From: Hymenopus coronatus
Taxonomy: Eukaryota > Arthropoda > Insecta > Mantodea > Hymenopodidae
Length of the DNA stretch: 64,000 bases
Direction: 5' to 3'
NCBI GenBank assembly: GCA_030762935.1
Contig: CM060886.1
Span: 34,085,509-34,149,508 of the forward strand
Within the stretch, counting starts at the first letter, position 1. Each line of letters begins with the position of its first letter. The position numbers were made by a program, and so were the translations under genes. This document shows, in pieces, positions 12,169 to 22,431 of this stretch. The notes under the pieces were generated by a model. That model was not told the DNA's origin, searched no databases, and saw nothing but the letters and a program-made list of their open reading frames with translations.

Positions 12169-13018
12169 TTTACTTTCTCTAGACATACTATGTAGATAGT
12201 GTATAGAGAAGGTATTGTGATGCACCCAATAATTCGATGCCGAAATTTCATCGGAAATACATGTTTTGGGTCCCCATGAATCCAAAAAAAGCACTTCTGG
12301 AAAAATGTCCGTGTGTGCGTGCGTGTGTCTTTCTGTCTCTAAAACGAAAAGAAAGTTAAATACCAAACTTGGTATTTAAGTTTGGTATCTTCCAAGGATG
12401 CGACACGAGGATTTTCAAGAAAATCCGCTACCCCCAACTACCATTTCCATGGAACTTTTTTCGAAAATTCGATTTTCTCCAAAATAACTGTAACGATTTT
12501 GATTAAAATATCGTATATTAAACATATTTACCTCACAAATAGTATGTATATCTTGAATTTTCTGGGAATAATCTCTGAAGACTACTTTATTCTGAATGAA
12601 TTTTACGGAATTTTGCATAACTGCTAAAGCGTAAGAGATAGACAAATACTTACTGCACAAAAAATGTAGAGCACATTAAAACACACAATTTATGTTATAT
12701 ACATTTTTTTCGTGGAGTTAATCGTTATTGAGATAATCCTTTTTTTGAGTTCAGTTTTGAAGAACTTATACTTTTCTCATACAGGAATTTGTCAACTCCT
12801 GTCCATACAAACAAAGGAACTTCAGTCACATAGCAACCAGCTTTTGATCACTTTATCCTATGGTACGCACTTATTTCGCTGCTACTTACAAGGAAGCAAG
12901 TAATGAGACTATTTCTGCTATTTTTTCTCTATTAGTATGAAGTAAACATTAGCTTTTTAACAATAATTTGTTGCAGAGATGTAGAGAAAGTCATGTGAAT
13001 GGAACACATTAGATTTTG
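12169..13018 (+). mobile_element. H element, full length, right arm of an inverted pair
   Basis: Starts TTTACTTTCTCTAGACATAC and ends CATGTGAATGGAACACATTAGAT. Most of the consensus is present. Together with 11210-12121 it would form an inverted repeat with arms of about 0.85 kb. Confidence 0.85.
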
Positions 13019-13800
13019 TTGAAGAGGTTTAAGATGTATTTTTGGTAATGATTAATTATCATATGGATTAGTAATATTGAGACTTTTAACTGTATTTTAA
13101 GAAAATATATTTGTGTAATTTTAAATACCAGTTAAATAAAGCTCTAGATGAGTACGCGCATCTTTTTAAAAGTTATCCCCAACTTAAAACCTTATTCTCT
13201 TGCTAACTTTTATCCAACACTTCTCTATACTGAATGCAATTTTTCACAAATTTATTTCAAAATTATATAGTGCCTCTCAAAAGCACATTCAAGAAAATGG
13301 TCATATTACTTTTTCAAAAAAAAAAGTATTAAAGTTTTAAAAATAATGGCTTTTAGCTAACTTGAAAAGTAATTTTTCTCCTCTAATTAGGTGAAATATA
13401 AACATATAATATGGCGGGTCTATTGTAAACTAATCTTCTGTAAAACTATATGCTTGCACGTGGATATTTTTAGAAACCCATCACGTATTTCACTTTTATT
13501 ATAAAACTGAATTTAGATTAAAACTTATTATTTAAATAACCATATAAGTTTGAATTTTCATACATGGCAAACATATCATTATTACTGTATACAATATCTG
13601 GTATAAATTTTAATAAAATGTATTTCATACTGTGTGTTTTCTAAATTTCACAGATGTATCAACTTAATACATATATCTAGAAATTAAATTTTCAGAATTT
13701 TATAAAATCGAATTATCATAATTACTTTCTCACAATGTACATAGTAGAAAAGGAACAGTAATTATTTTATTTGTTAACGACGATATCAATTACCAGGATC
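13019..13800. other. No recognised feature
   Basis: Very AT-rich, with no SINE, H copy or coding frame that I can name. Confidence 0.4.
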
Positions 13801-13978
13801 ATAGGGGGTGCCGCCGGTGTGCCGGAATTTTGTTATGCAGGAGCTCTTTACATTGCAGTAAATTTACTGGTATGGGATTTTCGTTTTTAAGCACACTTAA
13901 AATCGTCAATCTGGTCCGGGTTTCAACACACGTCCTTAGGATCAAAAGACCATGCCTAACCAATTGAGCACCCAAACC
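13801..13978 (-). repeat. tRNA-derived SINE, diverged
   Basis: Read on the minus strand it begins GGTTTGGGTGCTCAATTGG (A-box-like), then GTTGAAACCCGGACCAGATT (B-box-like), a TTAAGTGTGCTTAAAA block, and ends CCGGCACACCGGCGGCACCC. The CCGCCGGTGTGCCGG block and the 'AAGCACACTTAAA' block resemble SINEs I associate with insects such as crickets and other polyneopterans; that link is from memory. It abuts an H fragment at 13985. Confidence 0.6.
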
Positions 13979-13984
13979 GACAAT

Positions 13985-14080
13985 AAGTAGAGAAGGTATT
14001 ATATTCCATCCAAAAATTTGATACCAAGATTTCACTGGAAAATAAATGCATTAAGCTCTGCTGAATTATTAAAAATGCGT
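13985..14080 (+). mobile_element. H element, 5' end fragment
   Basis: About 95 bp: AGTAGAGAAGGTATTATATT, then CCAAAAATTTGATACCAAGA and TTTCACTGGAAAATAAATGC. The hairpin's left arm is missing, cut by the SINE boundary. Confidence 0.65.
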
Positions 14081-14085
14081 TTTCT

Positions 14086-14668
14086 TTCTCTACATGCACT
14101 ATGTACATAGTGTATAAAGAAGGTATTGTATTGCACCTAAAATTCAGAACCAAAATTTTGATTTTCTCAAAAATGTCTAACGATTTTGATTAAAATACCA
14201 TACATTAAAGTCATTTCCATCACAAATAAAAGGTATGTCTTAAATTTTCTGGGAATAGCTTCTGAAGACCTGTTTATTCTGGATGAAGTTTGCTGAATTT
14301 TGCTTAACAGGTAAACCGTAAGAGATGGAAAAAAACTTGCTAAACAAAAATGTAAATCTCGTTAAAGCACACAATTTATGCATATACGTTTTTTCGTGGA
14401 GTTGACCGTTTTGAAGCATCCCTTGTTATTGGTGTCAGTTTTAAAGTACATTTACTTTTCTCATACGGAAATTTGTCAACTCTTGGCCACGCAAAGAAAT
14501 GAATTTCGATCCCATAGCAACCACATTTTAAAATATTTGAATGCCTAGTGTATTCCCTTCCACTTATAAGGAACTAAACAATAAACTATTTATTCCATTA
14601 GCGTGAAATAGATGAATAAGATTATAAACAATAGAGAAAGTCAAGTGAATGGAACACATCAGAATTTT
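14086..14668 (+). mobile_element. H element with internal deletion of the GT-rich half
   Basis: The intact 5' hairpin (TTTCTCTACATGCACTATG) is followed, 75 bp on, by a jump from AAAATTCAGAACC straight into AAAATTTTGATTTTCTC, removing about 250 bp including the GT tract. The 3' end reads CAAGTGAATGGAACACATCAG. Confidence 0.8.
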
Positions 14669-14679
14669 AGAAAACTGTG

Positions 14680-14730
14680 GTGTGTGCCTGTGTGTGTGTG
14701 TGTGTGTGTGTGCCTGTGTGTGTGTGTGTG

Positions 14731-14770
<40 letters not shown>

Positions 14771-14772
14771 CT
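14680..14772 (+). repeat. TG microsatellite
   Basis: Alternating TG with two CC interruptions and a terminal GCGCGCGCGC block. It lies just beyond the 3' end of an H copy. The overlapping frames of repeated THTH or VCVC are products of the repeat. Confidence 0.95.
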
Positions 14773-15022
14773 TGCAAGCGATAGGTGTAGTAACGGCCAC
14801 TTAGACACGATTTGTTGTGTTTCATGATTATATGCATAAGTATTCTAAATGTTCCATTCATTTTAATGTTAAATCTTTTCCAATTTGACCTTTGGTTGGG
14901 GGAGGACCCAATATCAAACAAATCATACTAACATTAGCATAATTCTAACATAACAACCCGGATTCAAGTGTAAAAATGGGAAGAGACAGGAAAGGAAGTC
15001 ATTTCAACCTTCACTCACGCAC

Positions 15023-15526
15023 ATGGCAAGGAATTACATGAATGGCAAGAAAACGTTTTCTCGCTGTTTACTCTTTGTTAGAGAAATCAGAAATCACGAT
15101 CTGAGAGCACAAGTCTTAAAGACAAGAATTCATTCCCTTGGGGAAATATCACGAAACAAAGGTGAAGAGGCCACTAAGAAATCACGTATTGCTCAAGACA
15201 CCACATCTTTGTTTCAAGAAACTGTGCAACTGAATGAACATTTTCGGTCTCTTGTGATGTGTCAGATTTTAAGCTATTCATGGATGAATACTCAATATTT
15301 TTTTAGTTATTACTTTACCGCCTTACAATTATTTGAATATATTGAAGCACTATTTTGGTTAAAACTGGATTTCATGGGCTCCATGTTATTATCGGAACTA
15401 CATTTCTCATTACATGTTAGTGCCGAGTGTTATCAATATATTTCACCTCAAAACTCATCACTTTGGTTTGAAGCAGCCGAGATCATAGCTGTACATGAAG
15501 CTGTTGCAATTACATGTTCTATTTAA
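15023..15526 (+). CDS. Unidentified 167-codon open reading frame
   Basis: This is the longest open frame outside the triplet array, and at this base composition a run of this length is somewhat more than chance predicts. It begins basic (MARNYMNGKKTFSR), has a charged middle, and then aromatic, leucine-rich stretches without a clear membrane segment. I recognise no domain. No TATA box or Kozak context stands out, and no splice signals clearly bound it. It could be a real small gene, a decayed mobile-element ORF, or a chance frame. Confidence 0.2.
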   Translation: MARNYMNGKKTFSRCLLFVREIRNHDLRAQVLKTRIHSLGEISRNKGEEATKKSRIAQDTTSLFQETVQLNEHFRSLVMCQILSYSWMNTQYFFSYYFTALQLFEYIEALFWLKLDFMGSMLLSELHFSLHVSAECYQYISPQNSSLWFEAAEIIAVHEAVAITCSI

Positions 15527-15794
15527 AAGTTACAACGTCCACATTAGAGCAGTTACTGTACTTTTAAGTAGTTATTCTATACTGAAGACAATGATAAACT
15601 TATTTTTGATCATCAATAACCTTGTTCATCTCATTGAAACCTTTGAGATACTGCATATGACAACCATCCGCAAAACTGTGCCACAGACAACCTGCTATAA
15701 CGTGTAGAGAGGAATCGCTATATAAAACAATTCAAACTATTCGTGTAATGTCCTAAAACATCGTTTGGAACCCCAAAGGTAAAAAGTTAGAATG

Positions 15795-15992
15795 TTAAAT
15801 CTGGGGGCCGTACTGAATATTCAATAGCACTTCTTCTGCCAATTTATTGTCCAGAGAGAATTTCATAAAATATTCTGTCTTGATGGCACTGAGCTGGGTC
15901 ATTGTCTTGTGGCAGATAAAATCTATCTCCAGCACAACTCTCGGGTCATCATTAAAACCAGTGTCAGCAGCTATACGAGATAAATACGCCGG
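15795..15992 (-). CDS. Exon-like open frame without a start codon
   Basis: On the minus strand about 65 codons are open and end in a TAA at 15797-15795. The translation looks protein-like, with IAADTGFNDDPRVVLEID, then MTQLSAIKTEYFMKF and LDNKLAEEVLLNIQYG. It has no upstream ATG, and the left flank is an A-run, not a pyrimidine tract, so no splice acceptor supports it. The amino-acid mix, with few stops in a local island less AT-rich than its surroundings, suggests a piece of a once-coding sequence. The family is not recognised. Confidence 0.25.
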   Translation of the reverse strand, partial: PAYLSRIAADTGFNDDPRVVLEIDFICHKTMTQLSAIKTEYFMKFSLDNKLAEEVLLNIQYGPQI

Positions 15993-16662
15993 TTTTTTTT
16001 TTTAATGATAGTTCTGTGGTAGCCATTGGCGTCACTACGTTAACGTAATAAAAAAAATCAGAATCCAAAGCCCTGTAAATCACATACACTAAGCTACACC
16101 ATCATCAAATCTGAGATCTGCATTTTAATTCATTTCAACTCATTGCTGTTAAAAGATTATGCACATTTTTGGAAACCTCTGCATGGTTAACTATCTATTT
16201 ATATATGTATTTGGTGCGCTGCAAGCGTAACCATTTTCCAGGGACAAATGTTTGGAGTCCATTGAGCTCAAAGATACTCAACATTCGACTTCTCAATATA
16301 AGGGAAAACCCTGGAGAAAAAAAAAAAAAAAAAAACACTATCTGTGTAGCTCAATTAAGCGAGATTATTATAAGAGTAGTTCTTAGTAGGTAATAAGAAG
16401 TAGGTTAAAAATGGAAGTAAATGTAAATGGCGTGTCATTTATGAAGTTCTGGCCGTTTTCTCATAGCATAAGTTTTTGTGACCGCGGCGCGAAGTTACCT
16501 GCAGATTCCGGTTTATCTAGCTTGTTCCTCAGAACAATAGCGCACAACCAACACAGTATCCGCCACGCCCTCAGAGTTTGGATAATTGCTGCTCTAGCAG
16601 ATTCTTTTCGGCAGCTTCGAGTAATTTATTTTTCCAGAACGTTCAACTATGATGGTTATTAA
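15993..16662. other. No recognised feature
   Basis: Contains an A-run at about 16317-16335. An 83-codon frame at 16411-16662 has no motif I can place. Confidence 0.4.
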
Positions 16663-17140
16663 TGTTTAAAGGCACTCAACTGCTAAGTTCATTAGCGCCC
16701 TTAGAAAAAAAAATTTTGGCTAAAATCAGGAATAAAAACATCATGAAAATAAAATTGATAAAGCCTGGCAGAAACCAGAAATAAAATAAAACACCAGAAA
16801 ATAAAGCTCAAAATAAAATAGCAGTTAAAGTGTCAGATAAAACCTAAGAAAAGAAAACTATTAAAAGCGGAAGCCAAAGTTGTAGTTTAACCACAACAAA
16901 AATGGAGGGAAAGCCTTAATAGCGTGGTTGTAGATGAGACAAAAATTAAAATTAAAAGCTTTATTTACCGCTCCATTGTCAACACAACATAAAAAACAAT
17001 TAAAACTAGATTGGGAAAGCAAACGTCACTTTGCATAAAAATTTGGAAAGCTTTTCCACCGCCCCGGGATCATCGGCCAGGGCCTCCGAAAGCCTACCCG
17101 GAAGTCGCAGAGTAAATTCTATGTCCGGGACCTATATAAG
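16663..17140 (-). mobile_element. Non-LTR retrotransposon, 5'-truncated 3' end
   Basis: On the minus strand 17134-17006 encodes LRLPGRLSEALADDPGAVEK and LSKFLCKVTF ending in a TAG, which resembles the extreme C-terminus of a LINE ORF2. A 340-bp untranslated tail follows and ends GGGCGCTAATGAACTTAGC...GAGTGCCTTTAAAC, a closing block like those of many insect LINEs. The element at 21862-22254 has the parallel C-terminus (LAEVLADDERAVAAV) and closing block (GGGCGCTGATAACCTCG), which supports both calls. Everything upstream in ORF2 is missing, as expected of a 5'-truncated insertion. The clade cannot be assigned from this short piece. Confidence 0.6.
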
Positions 17141-17170
17141 AGATTGACAGTGGAGCAGTGTAGTCAAATA
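17132..17170 (+). promoter_or_regulatory. Possible TATA-type core promoter
   Basis: CTATATAAG at about 17131-17139 is followed some 28 bp on by AGTGTAGTCAAATAAG, spacing that would suit a TATA box and initiator on the plus strand. It overlaps the truncation edge of the reverse-strand LINE. No downstream gene supports it, so it may be chance. Confidence 0.15.
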
Positions 17171-17536
17171 AGCATTATGTAGTTGTATCTAATGTCAAAT
17201 ACAGTCCGGTTTTGAGTTGTGGTTCCGTTTTAATTGAGTTTCAATGAACAGTTGTGTTCTGTTATATAGCAACAGTGATTCAAGTGTGACTATTGTATTA
17301 GGTTCAGTGCTTAAATAGTAAATAGCTGGTGTTAAGTGTTAGGTTATATTTATTCTGCTTCCGTACAAATTCAAAATGCTATAAGAATATTATAAACGGT
17401 TCGCCAGATCCTCCTAAGGTTTCTGTGAATCATATTAAATCCGTAAATTTAGCACGATGGGTTAAATGGGGATATACTGCTAATTATATTTACCTCAGCG
17501 TAATAAATGTAATAAAAGGTAAAGAAATATAATCCT
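17171..17536. other. No recognised feature
   Basis: A 67-codon frame at 17329-17532 shows no recognised motif and ends right at the next H copy. Confidence 0.4.
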
Positions 17537-18392
17537 AAAAATCTGATATGCTCCATTCACATGACTTTCTCTACATCTCTGCAACAAATAATTATTGTTA
17601 AAAAGCTTATGCTTCTATTTACTTCATACTAATGGAGAAAAAAATTAGCAAAAATAGTCTTAAAGCTTGCTTCCTTGTAAGTAGAAGCGAAATAAGGGTT
17701 AAAGTGATAGTCAAAAGCTGGTTGCTATGTGACTGAAGTTCCTTTATTTGTATGGAGACGAGTTGACAAATTCCTGTATGAGAAATGTATAAGTTTTTTC
17801 AAGCTAAAACCAAAAACAAGAAATATCTAAAAAAAAAAAAAAAAAAAAAAAAAAATCAATTCCACGAAAAAATGTATATAACATAAATTGTAGGTTTTAA
17901 AGGGCTCTATATTTTATGTGTGGCAAGCTTTTGTCCATCTCTTACGGTTTAGCAGTTATGACAAATTCCGTAAAATTCATCTAGAATAAAGTAGTCTTCA
18001 GAGGCTATTTCCAGAAAATTCAAGATATAGATTTTATTTATCAGGTAAATATCTTTAATATACGATATTTTAATTAAAATCGTTAAGTTATTTTTCATAA
18101 AATCAAAATTTTCGAAAAAAGTTCAATGTAAAGGGTAGTTGGGGGTGGGAGGCTTTTTTTGAAAATCTTCGTGGCGCGTCCTTGGAAGATACCAAACTTA
18201 AATACCAAGTTTGGTATTTAACGGTCTTTTTGAGATCACATACACACGGACCTTTTTCCAAAAATGTTTTTTTATTGGATTCAGGGGGACCCAAAATATG
18301 TATTTCCGGTAAAATCTCAGTATCGAATTTTTGGGTGCAATACAATACCTTCTCTATACAATATGTACATAGTACCTGTAGAGAAAGTAAAA
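17537..18392 (-). mobile_element. H element, full length
   Basis: Starts ATCTGATATGCTCCATTCAC and ends GTACCTGTAGAGAAAGTAAAA. It contains a 29-base A-run at about 17827-17855 where other copies read CTCAAAAACG. The GT tract is almost gone. Confidence 0.85.
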
Positions 18393-18810
18393 AATTCGCT
18401 GTAGAGTAGAAAATACAGTAATGTAGCAGCAAATATTACAGTACATCATGTTAAGAGAGCCAGTTTTATTCCAGCGTGTTGTTTTGTAATTAAATATCAT
18501 AAGTAGGCTGATGTACAATATTGCTCCACGTAACCCTGAATATGGTGCAGCTTTGCCAGTCACCTTGAACTTCAGTTCTCCTAAAGAACGCTGATTGGGT
18601 TTTCATGACAAGAAGCAATCACATCTCGTCACATGTACCCGGATCTGGGAAAGTAACAATTATTGTAATTTATACTTTGTTTTTCAAGGCCTTTAAAATT
18701 TGCAATTGAAATCGTATTGCTGGCAGTAAAGCACTCATAGTTCAAAAGAGGCACTTTAATATCTCGGTAACAAAAAACAGCAGCAAATCTTTCTTTGCTG
18801 CCAGAAAAAA
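18393..18810. other. No recognised feature
   Basis: Spacer between two H copies in the same orientation. Confidence 0.4.
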
Positions 18811-19654
18811 ATTAAATGTGTTCCATTCACATGACTTTCCCTATATCACTGCAACAAATTATTCTATTTACTTCATCTAATGGAGCAAAAATTAGCAGAA
18901 ATAGTCTTATTACTTGTTTCCTTGTTAGTAGAAGCGAAATAAGGGGGTACCATAGGTTAAAGTGATAGTCAAAAGCTGGTTGCTCTGTGACTGAAGTTCC
19001 TTTGTATGGACACGGGTTCAAAAAGTCCTGTATGAGAAAAGTATAAGTCTTTATAGCTGAAAAAAAAAACAAACAAGGAATATCTCAAAAACAGACAACT
19101 CCACGAAAAAAATGTATATAACACAATTGTGTGTTTTAAGGTGCTCTACATTTTTGTGTGGTAAGTTTTTGTCCATCTCTTACGGTTAAGCAGTTATGCA
19201 AAATTCCGTAAAATTGACCGAGAGTAAAGTAGTCTTCAGAAGCTGTTCCCAGAAAATTGAAAATACACATTTTATTTGTCATGTAAATATCTTTAATATA
19301 CGGTATTTGAAGCAAAATCGTTAGAGCCAATTTTTAGAAAATCAAAATGTTCGAAAAAAGTTCCATGTAAAGGGTAGTTTTGGGGTGTTACGATTTTTCT
19401 CAAAATCTTCGTGTCGTATCCCTGGAAGATACTAAACTTAAATACCAAGTTTGGTATTTTACCGAATTTTCGTTTTTGAGTTATCGTGTTCACGGACACA
19501 CACACACACGGACGTTTTTCTGAAAATACTTTTTTTTGGATACAGGGGACCCTAAAACATATATTTCCGGTGAAAACTCTGTATCGAATTTTTTGGTGGA
19601 GTGCAATACCTTCTCTATACACTATATACATAGTACGTATAGAGAAAGTAAAAA
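18811..19654 (-). mobile_element. H element, full length
   Basis: Starts AATTAAATGTGTTCCATTCA and ends GTACGTATAGAGAAAGTAAA. The minus strand keeps a 112-codon frame (19631-19293) that begins at an ATG within the hairpin and crosses the GT tract in phase. Confidence 0.85.
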
Positions 19655-19781
19655 GTGATGTGGATCAGAATAACCTTTACAGCAGTGTCTCTAAAATCAA
19701 ATGTTGTGCCTCTCAGGGGACTATGCGAGAGATCGACAGGAATATCCCTGACTACTTAGAATAAAGACAGTTAAATAATTA

Positions 19782-19880
19782 TAATCTGTTGTGTTACAAT
19801 CACATGACATTTTCTACCTACTGTCCTCTGTGTTATAACCTCTATGTTTTGTTTGTATTTCATGTTAATCGAGATAAACA
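19782..19880 (-). mobile_element. H element, short 3'-end fragment
   Basis: TAATCTGTTGTGTTACAATC, then CACATGACATTTTCTACCTA and later TTTCATGTTAATCGAGATAA are recognisable. Similarity then fades. Confidence 0.55.
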
Positions 19881-20339
19881 CTTATTGTAAAAGTTGTAAT
19901 GCACATTTCGTTTTAGATACAAGTTATAAAGGAAACCGAATTGACCGTCAGCTGTTAAGGGCTATATTTCACAGAAGGGAATAGTTTTAAAGTTTGACAA
20001 AACTTCATCAACTTTGATTTTGGACAATTATTGCTGTCTGGTGCTCAAAAAGTTAGAAACACATGTAGAACTTAGCTTTAATCATGGAAGTATAATTCAA
20101 ATTGTTTGAATGGATTCAAAGTAACAGGCAAACTCCTGCGGCCGGATTCACTGTTTAAGCTTAAGCCGAAGTTTTACTAAGCAAGGCTTACGCTTTGGTT
20201 GAGGCTTTACGAAGATTTCAGTAGGAAACCATGTTGGCATTACTCACCTGAACAATTCCACGGAACGTTCAAGTTGAACGGATATGCAAGCACATCGAGT
20301 GGGTTCCAATCGCAATTCCTGTAGCAACATATATTTAAA

Positions 20340-20512
20340 ATGGCCGAAAAAACAAAGTCTAAACGCAAAGCTAATTTACTTCTCAAGAAGTCAGAATTCT
20401 TCTAGAAATTGTGAAGCAGCAGAAGCTGCTTGTAGTATAAACAATGGAATAAATTGTAATGGAGTAAGAAAAACCAAACGTGAGGAAAAATAGTTACGTG
20501 AAGAGCGGTTTA
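20340..20512 (+). pseudogene. Decayed Myb/SANT-like (Harbinger accessory protein type) domain
   Basis: An ATG at 20340 opens MAEKTKSKRKAN. With one missing base near 20372 the frame continues as TSQEVRILLEIVKQQKLLVV before a stop at 20438. A start of basic residues followed by FTxxExxxLLEIVxxxK is typical of the Myb/SANT-like DNA-binding domain of Harbinger accessory proteins and of host genes derived from them. After further stops the frame peters out into the inserted SINE. In the intact family the protein helps bring the transposase to the element ends. Here the frameshift and stops rule out function. Confidence 0.5.
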
Positions 20513-20798
20513 GGGCGTCTCCTTAGCGCAGCTGTTTATCAAGCGGGAGATCTGGGTTCAAATCCCGGTACCGGCGTGGGGAGACCTGATCCGAGGTGCA
20601 CTCATCCCCATGAGGTCCCTGGGTGGCCAACTGGGGAGCTACTTGAATGAGAAGTAGCGGCTCCAGGTCATGAGGACCGCAATAACCGGCCGAGGTGCTG
20701 TCTACGTCTGACCCTCCAACCCTGCACTGTGTCATGGACCGAGATGGGGGACGCAGCGGCAAAGGTTTCTTGTGAACTGTCGTGCCATGGAGTTATGA
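20513..20798 (+). repeat. tRNA-derived SINE inserted in the Harbinger-like element
   Basis: The head CGTCTCCTTAGCGCAG matches the 5' part of an elongator tRNA-Met. The B box is GGGTTCAAATCCCGG, 25-30 bp on. The body includes CACTCATCCCCATGAGGTCC and GGCTCCAGGTCATGAGGACC, and the end is GTGCCATGGAGTTATG. A 5'-truncated relative is at 49136-49314. Confidence 0.8.
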
Positions 20799-20947
20799 AA
20801 GGTAGTTTAGAAACAATTTTGTGTGAAACAATTATTGATAGATCTGCATGGTGTAAATTTTGAGATGCTGGAAAAATGTTCAGCTGCAATTAGCATACTT
20901 TCACTTAGCCCAATTTAAAACTTAAACCTAAACGGTGAAACCAGGCC

Positions 20948-21525
20948 ATAGAAATTTAGCTTAACTGCTTATATTAAATTGCCTTTCCTGTAATTCATGT
21001 ATTGTTTGAATCCAAAAGCAAGAGATACACATACATAGCTGTTTGTGATCTACTCTAGTTTTTGCAATTGAGTATACCTTCATACAGGCATATTTACGAT
21101 GCGGGCATGCATAAAATGAGGAATGACTTTAAAGCATGTTCCCTCTGAATAGCAGAGTAATTCAATTCCATTAGCTGAAAACCCAAGAAGGCAGATTTGC
21201 AATAAAATGTGTTCGGTTGCCAAATATGGCAGGCTCATTACCGCGGTACTCCATGGCTCGAATGAAAATCAACACAACGACGGGTAACTTAATGATTTCA
21301 ATGTTCTTGTACGTGCATGCCTGACCTAGTTACACTTAAAATCTTTTCAGCATCATTATCCTTCCAGGAATTACGTCATATAACTAGTAAATAATTTGCA
21401 ATAGCACATGCCCTTATGACTTTAAGATTGTGATGGTTCTTCAAGGGCGTTAATCAGAATTATTTTGTCCTTCCTTATAGCATGAATGTCAGCACAACAG
21501 TTTTAATCAAAGAAGGAAAATCTAG
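20948..21525. other. No recognised feature
   Basis: Spacer between the Harbinger-like element and a diverged H copy. Confidence 0.4.
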
Positions 21526-21861
21526 TTACTTTCTCTACTTCGTACGTAAAGAAGGCATTAATTATTTTCCACCCAAAAATTCGACTTCGAAATTTCAGCA
21601 CATTTTAGGATCCCCTGAATTAAAACAAAGCATGCTTAGAAAATATCTGTGTGTTGTTCCTTCGCTGCCTAATCCCAAATGTGGGATTTTTAAACATACA
21701 TAAGACTTCAAATAGAAGAGTTTGAAAGTTGCGACATCAAGTTTCGCGCAAGTCAAAGTGTACTCTAATCGTCTGCTATGTTCGTTTGGTGTCTTTTTAA
21801 GCATCCTGTATAGCAACCAGCTTTTAGAAGACTAACATAATCCCATATTTCCCTCCTGTCA
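21526..21861 (+). mobile_element. H element, diverged and shortened
   Basis: Begins TACTTTCTCTACTTCGTACG with CACCCAAAAATTCGACTTCG, later CCTGTATAGCAACCAGCTTT and CCCATATTTCCCTCCTG. Most of the middle has been lost. The LINE fragment starts directly after it. Confidence 0.6.
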
Positions 21862-22254
21862 CACATACACTCCTTTCTGCACATGCCTGACACACTTGCA
21901 GAGGTTTTGGCGGACGATGAAAGAGCGGTGGCTGCGGTTTTTAACTTTCATCACGTTTGGGTTTTAGACTAGGTATCTAATATTTTATTCGTATTCTCCG
22001 TTACGGCTGTTACTGGGACGAGAACTGCTCTTTTAAAGTTTTATTGCCTGTCTTACTAAGGCTTTAGTTTTAGCTGTTTATTCCTTTTTAGCTGCTTTGT
22101 TTTAATTGTTTTGTGTACTCCTCTATCCCTGATTTTCCCCGGGGTGGTTTTATTTTATCCTGGATTTTAGCTCTTTTAGGCATTATTTTATTAATTGATT
22201 TTATCCCTTGGTTATCGGCAGGTTTGTTTTTGGAGGGCGCTGATAACCTCGAAC
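21862..22254 (+). mobile_element. Non-LTR retrotransposon, 5'-truncated 3' end
   Basis: 21877-21972 encodes LHMPDTLAEVLADDERAVAA and VFNFHHVWVLD with a stop, like the last 30 residues of a LINE ORF2. A T-rich untranslated region of about 280 bp ends in GGAGGGCGCTGATAACCTCG, AACGCCA, after which ATC triplets begin. This is the normal layout of a LINE whose 3' end is a short simple repeat. The copy lacks everything upstream. The frame that opens at 22113 and runs into the array is untranslated tail, not a gene. Confidence 0.65.
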
Positions 22255-22399
22255 GCCAATCATCATCATCATCGTCATCATCACCATCATCAGCATCATC
22301 ACCAGCATCATCATCATCATCATCATCATCATCACCATCACCATCACCAGCATCATCATCAGCATCATCATCAGCATCATCATCAGCATCATCACCAGC

Positions 22400-22431
<32 letters not shown>

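Larger units (their letters stand above)
20140..20947 (+). mobile_element. PIF/Harbinger-like DNA element with terminal inverted repeats
   Basis: The left end GGCCGGATTCACTGTTTAAG and the right end read inward (GGCCTGGTTTCACCGTTTAG) are inverted repeats of about 26 bp. GGCC-GGTTCAC-type termini with TTAAG-rich subterminal DNA resemble PIF/Harbinger elements. Inside, 20340-20440 carries a decayed Myb/SANT-like domain, the second protein these elements normally encode. No DDE transposase remains, so the copy cannot move by itself. A SINE has inserted at 20513-20798. The expected 3-bp TWA duplication is not evident at the edges. Confidence 0.6.

Noticed and set aside
11210..13018. Single large DNA transposon with long inverted repeats
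   Set aside because: Each arm is a complete H element with its own two ends, and single H copies occur elsewhere, so this is two insertions rather than one element.
14564..14921. Frames with repeated THTH or VCVC
   Set aside because: Translations of the TG microsatellite at 14680-14772.
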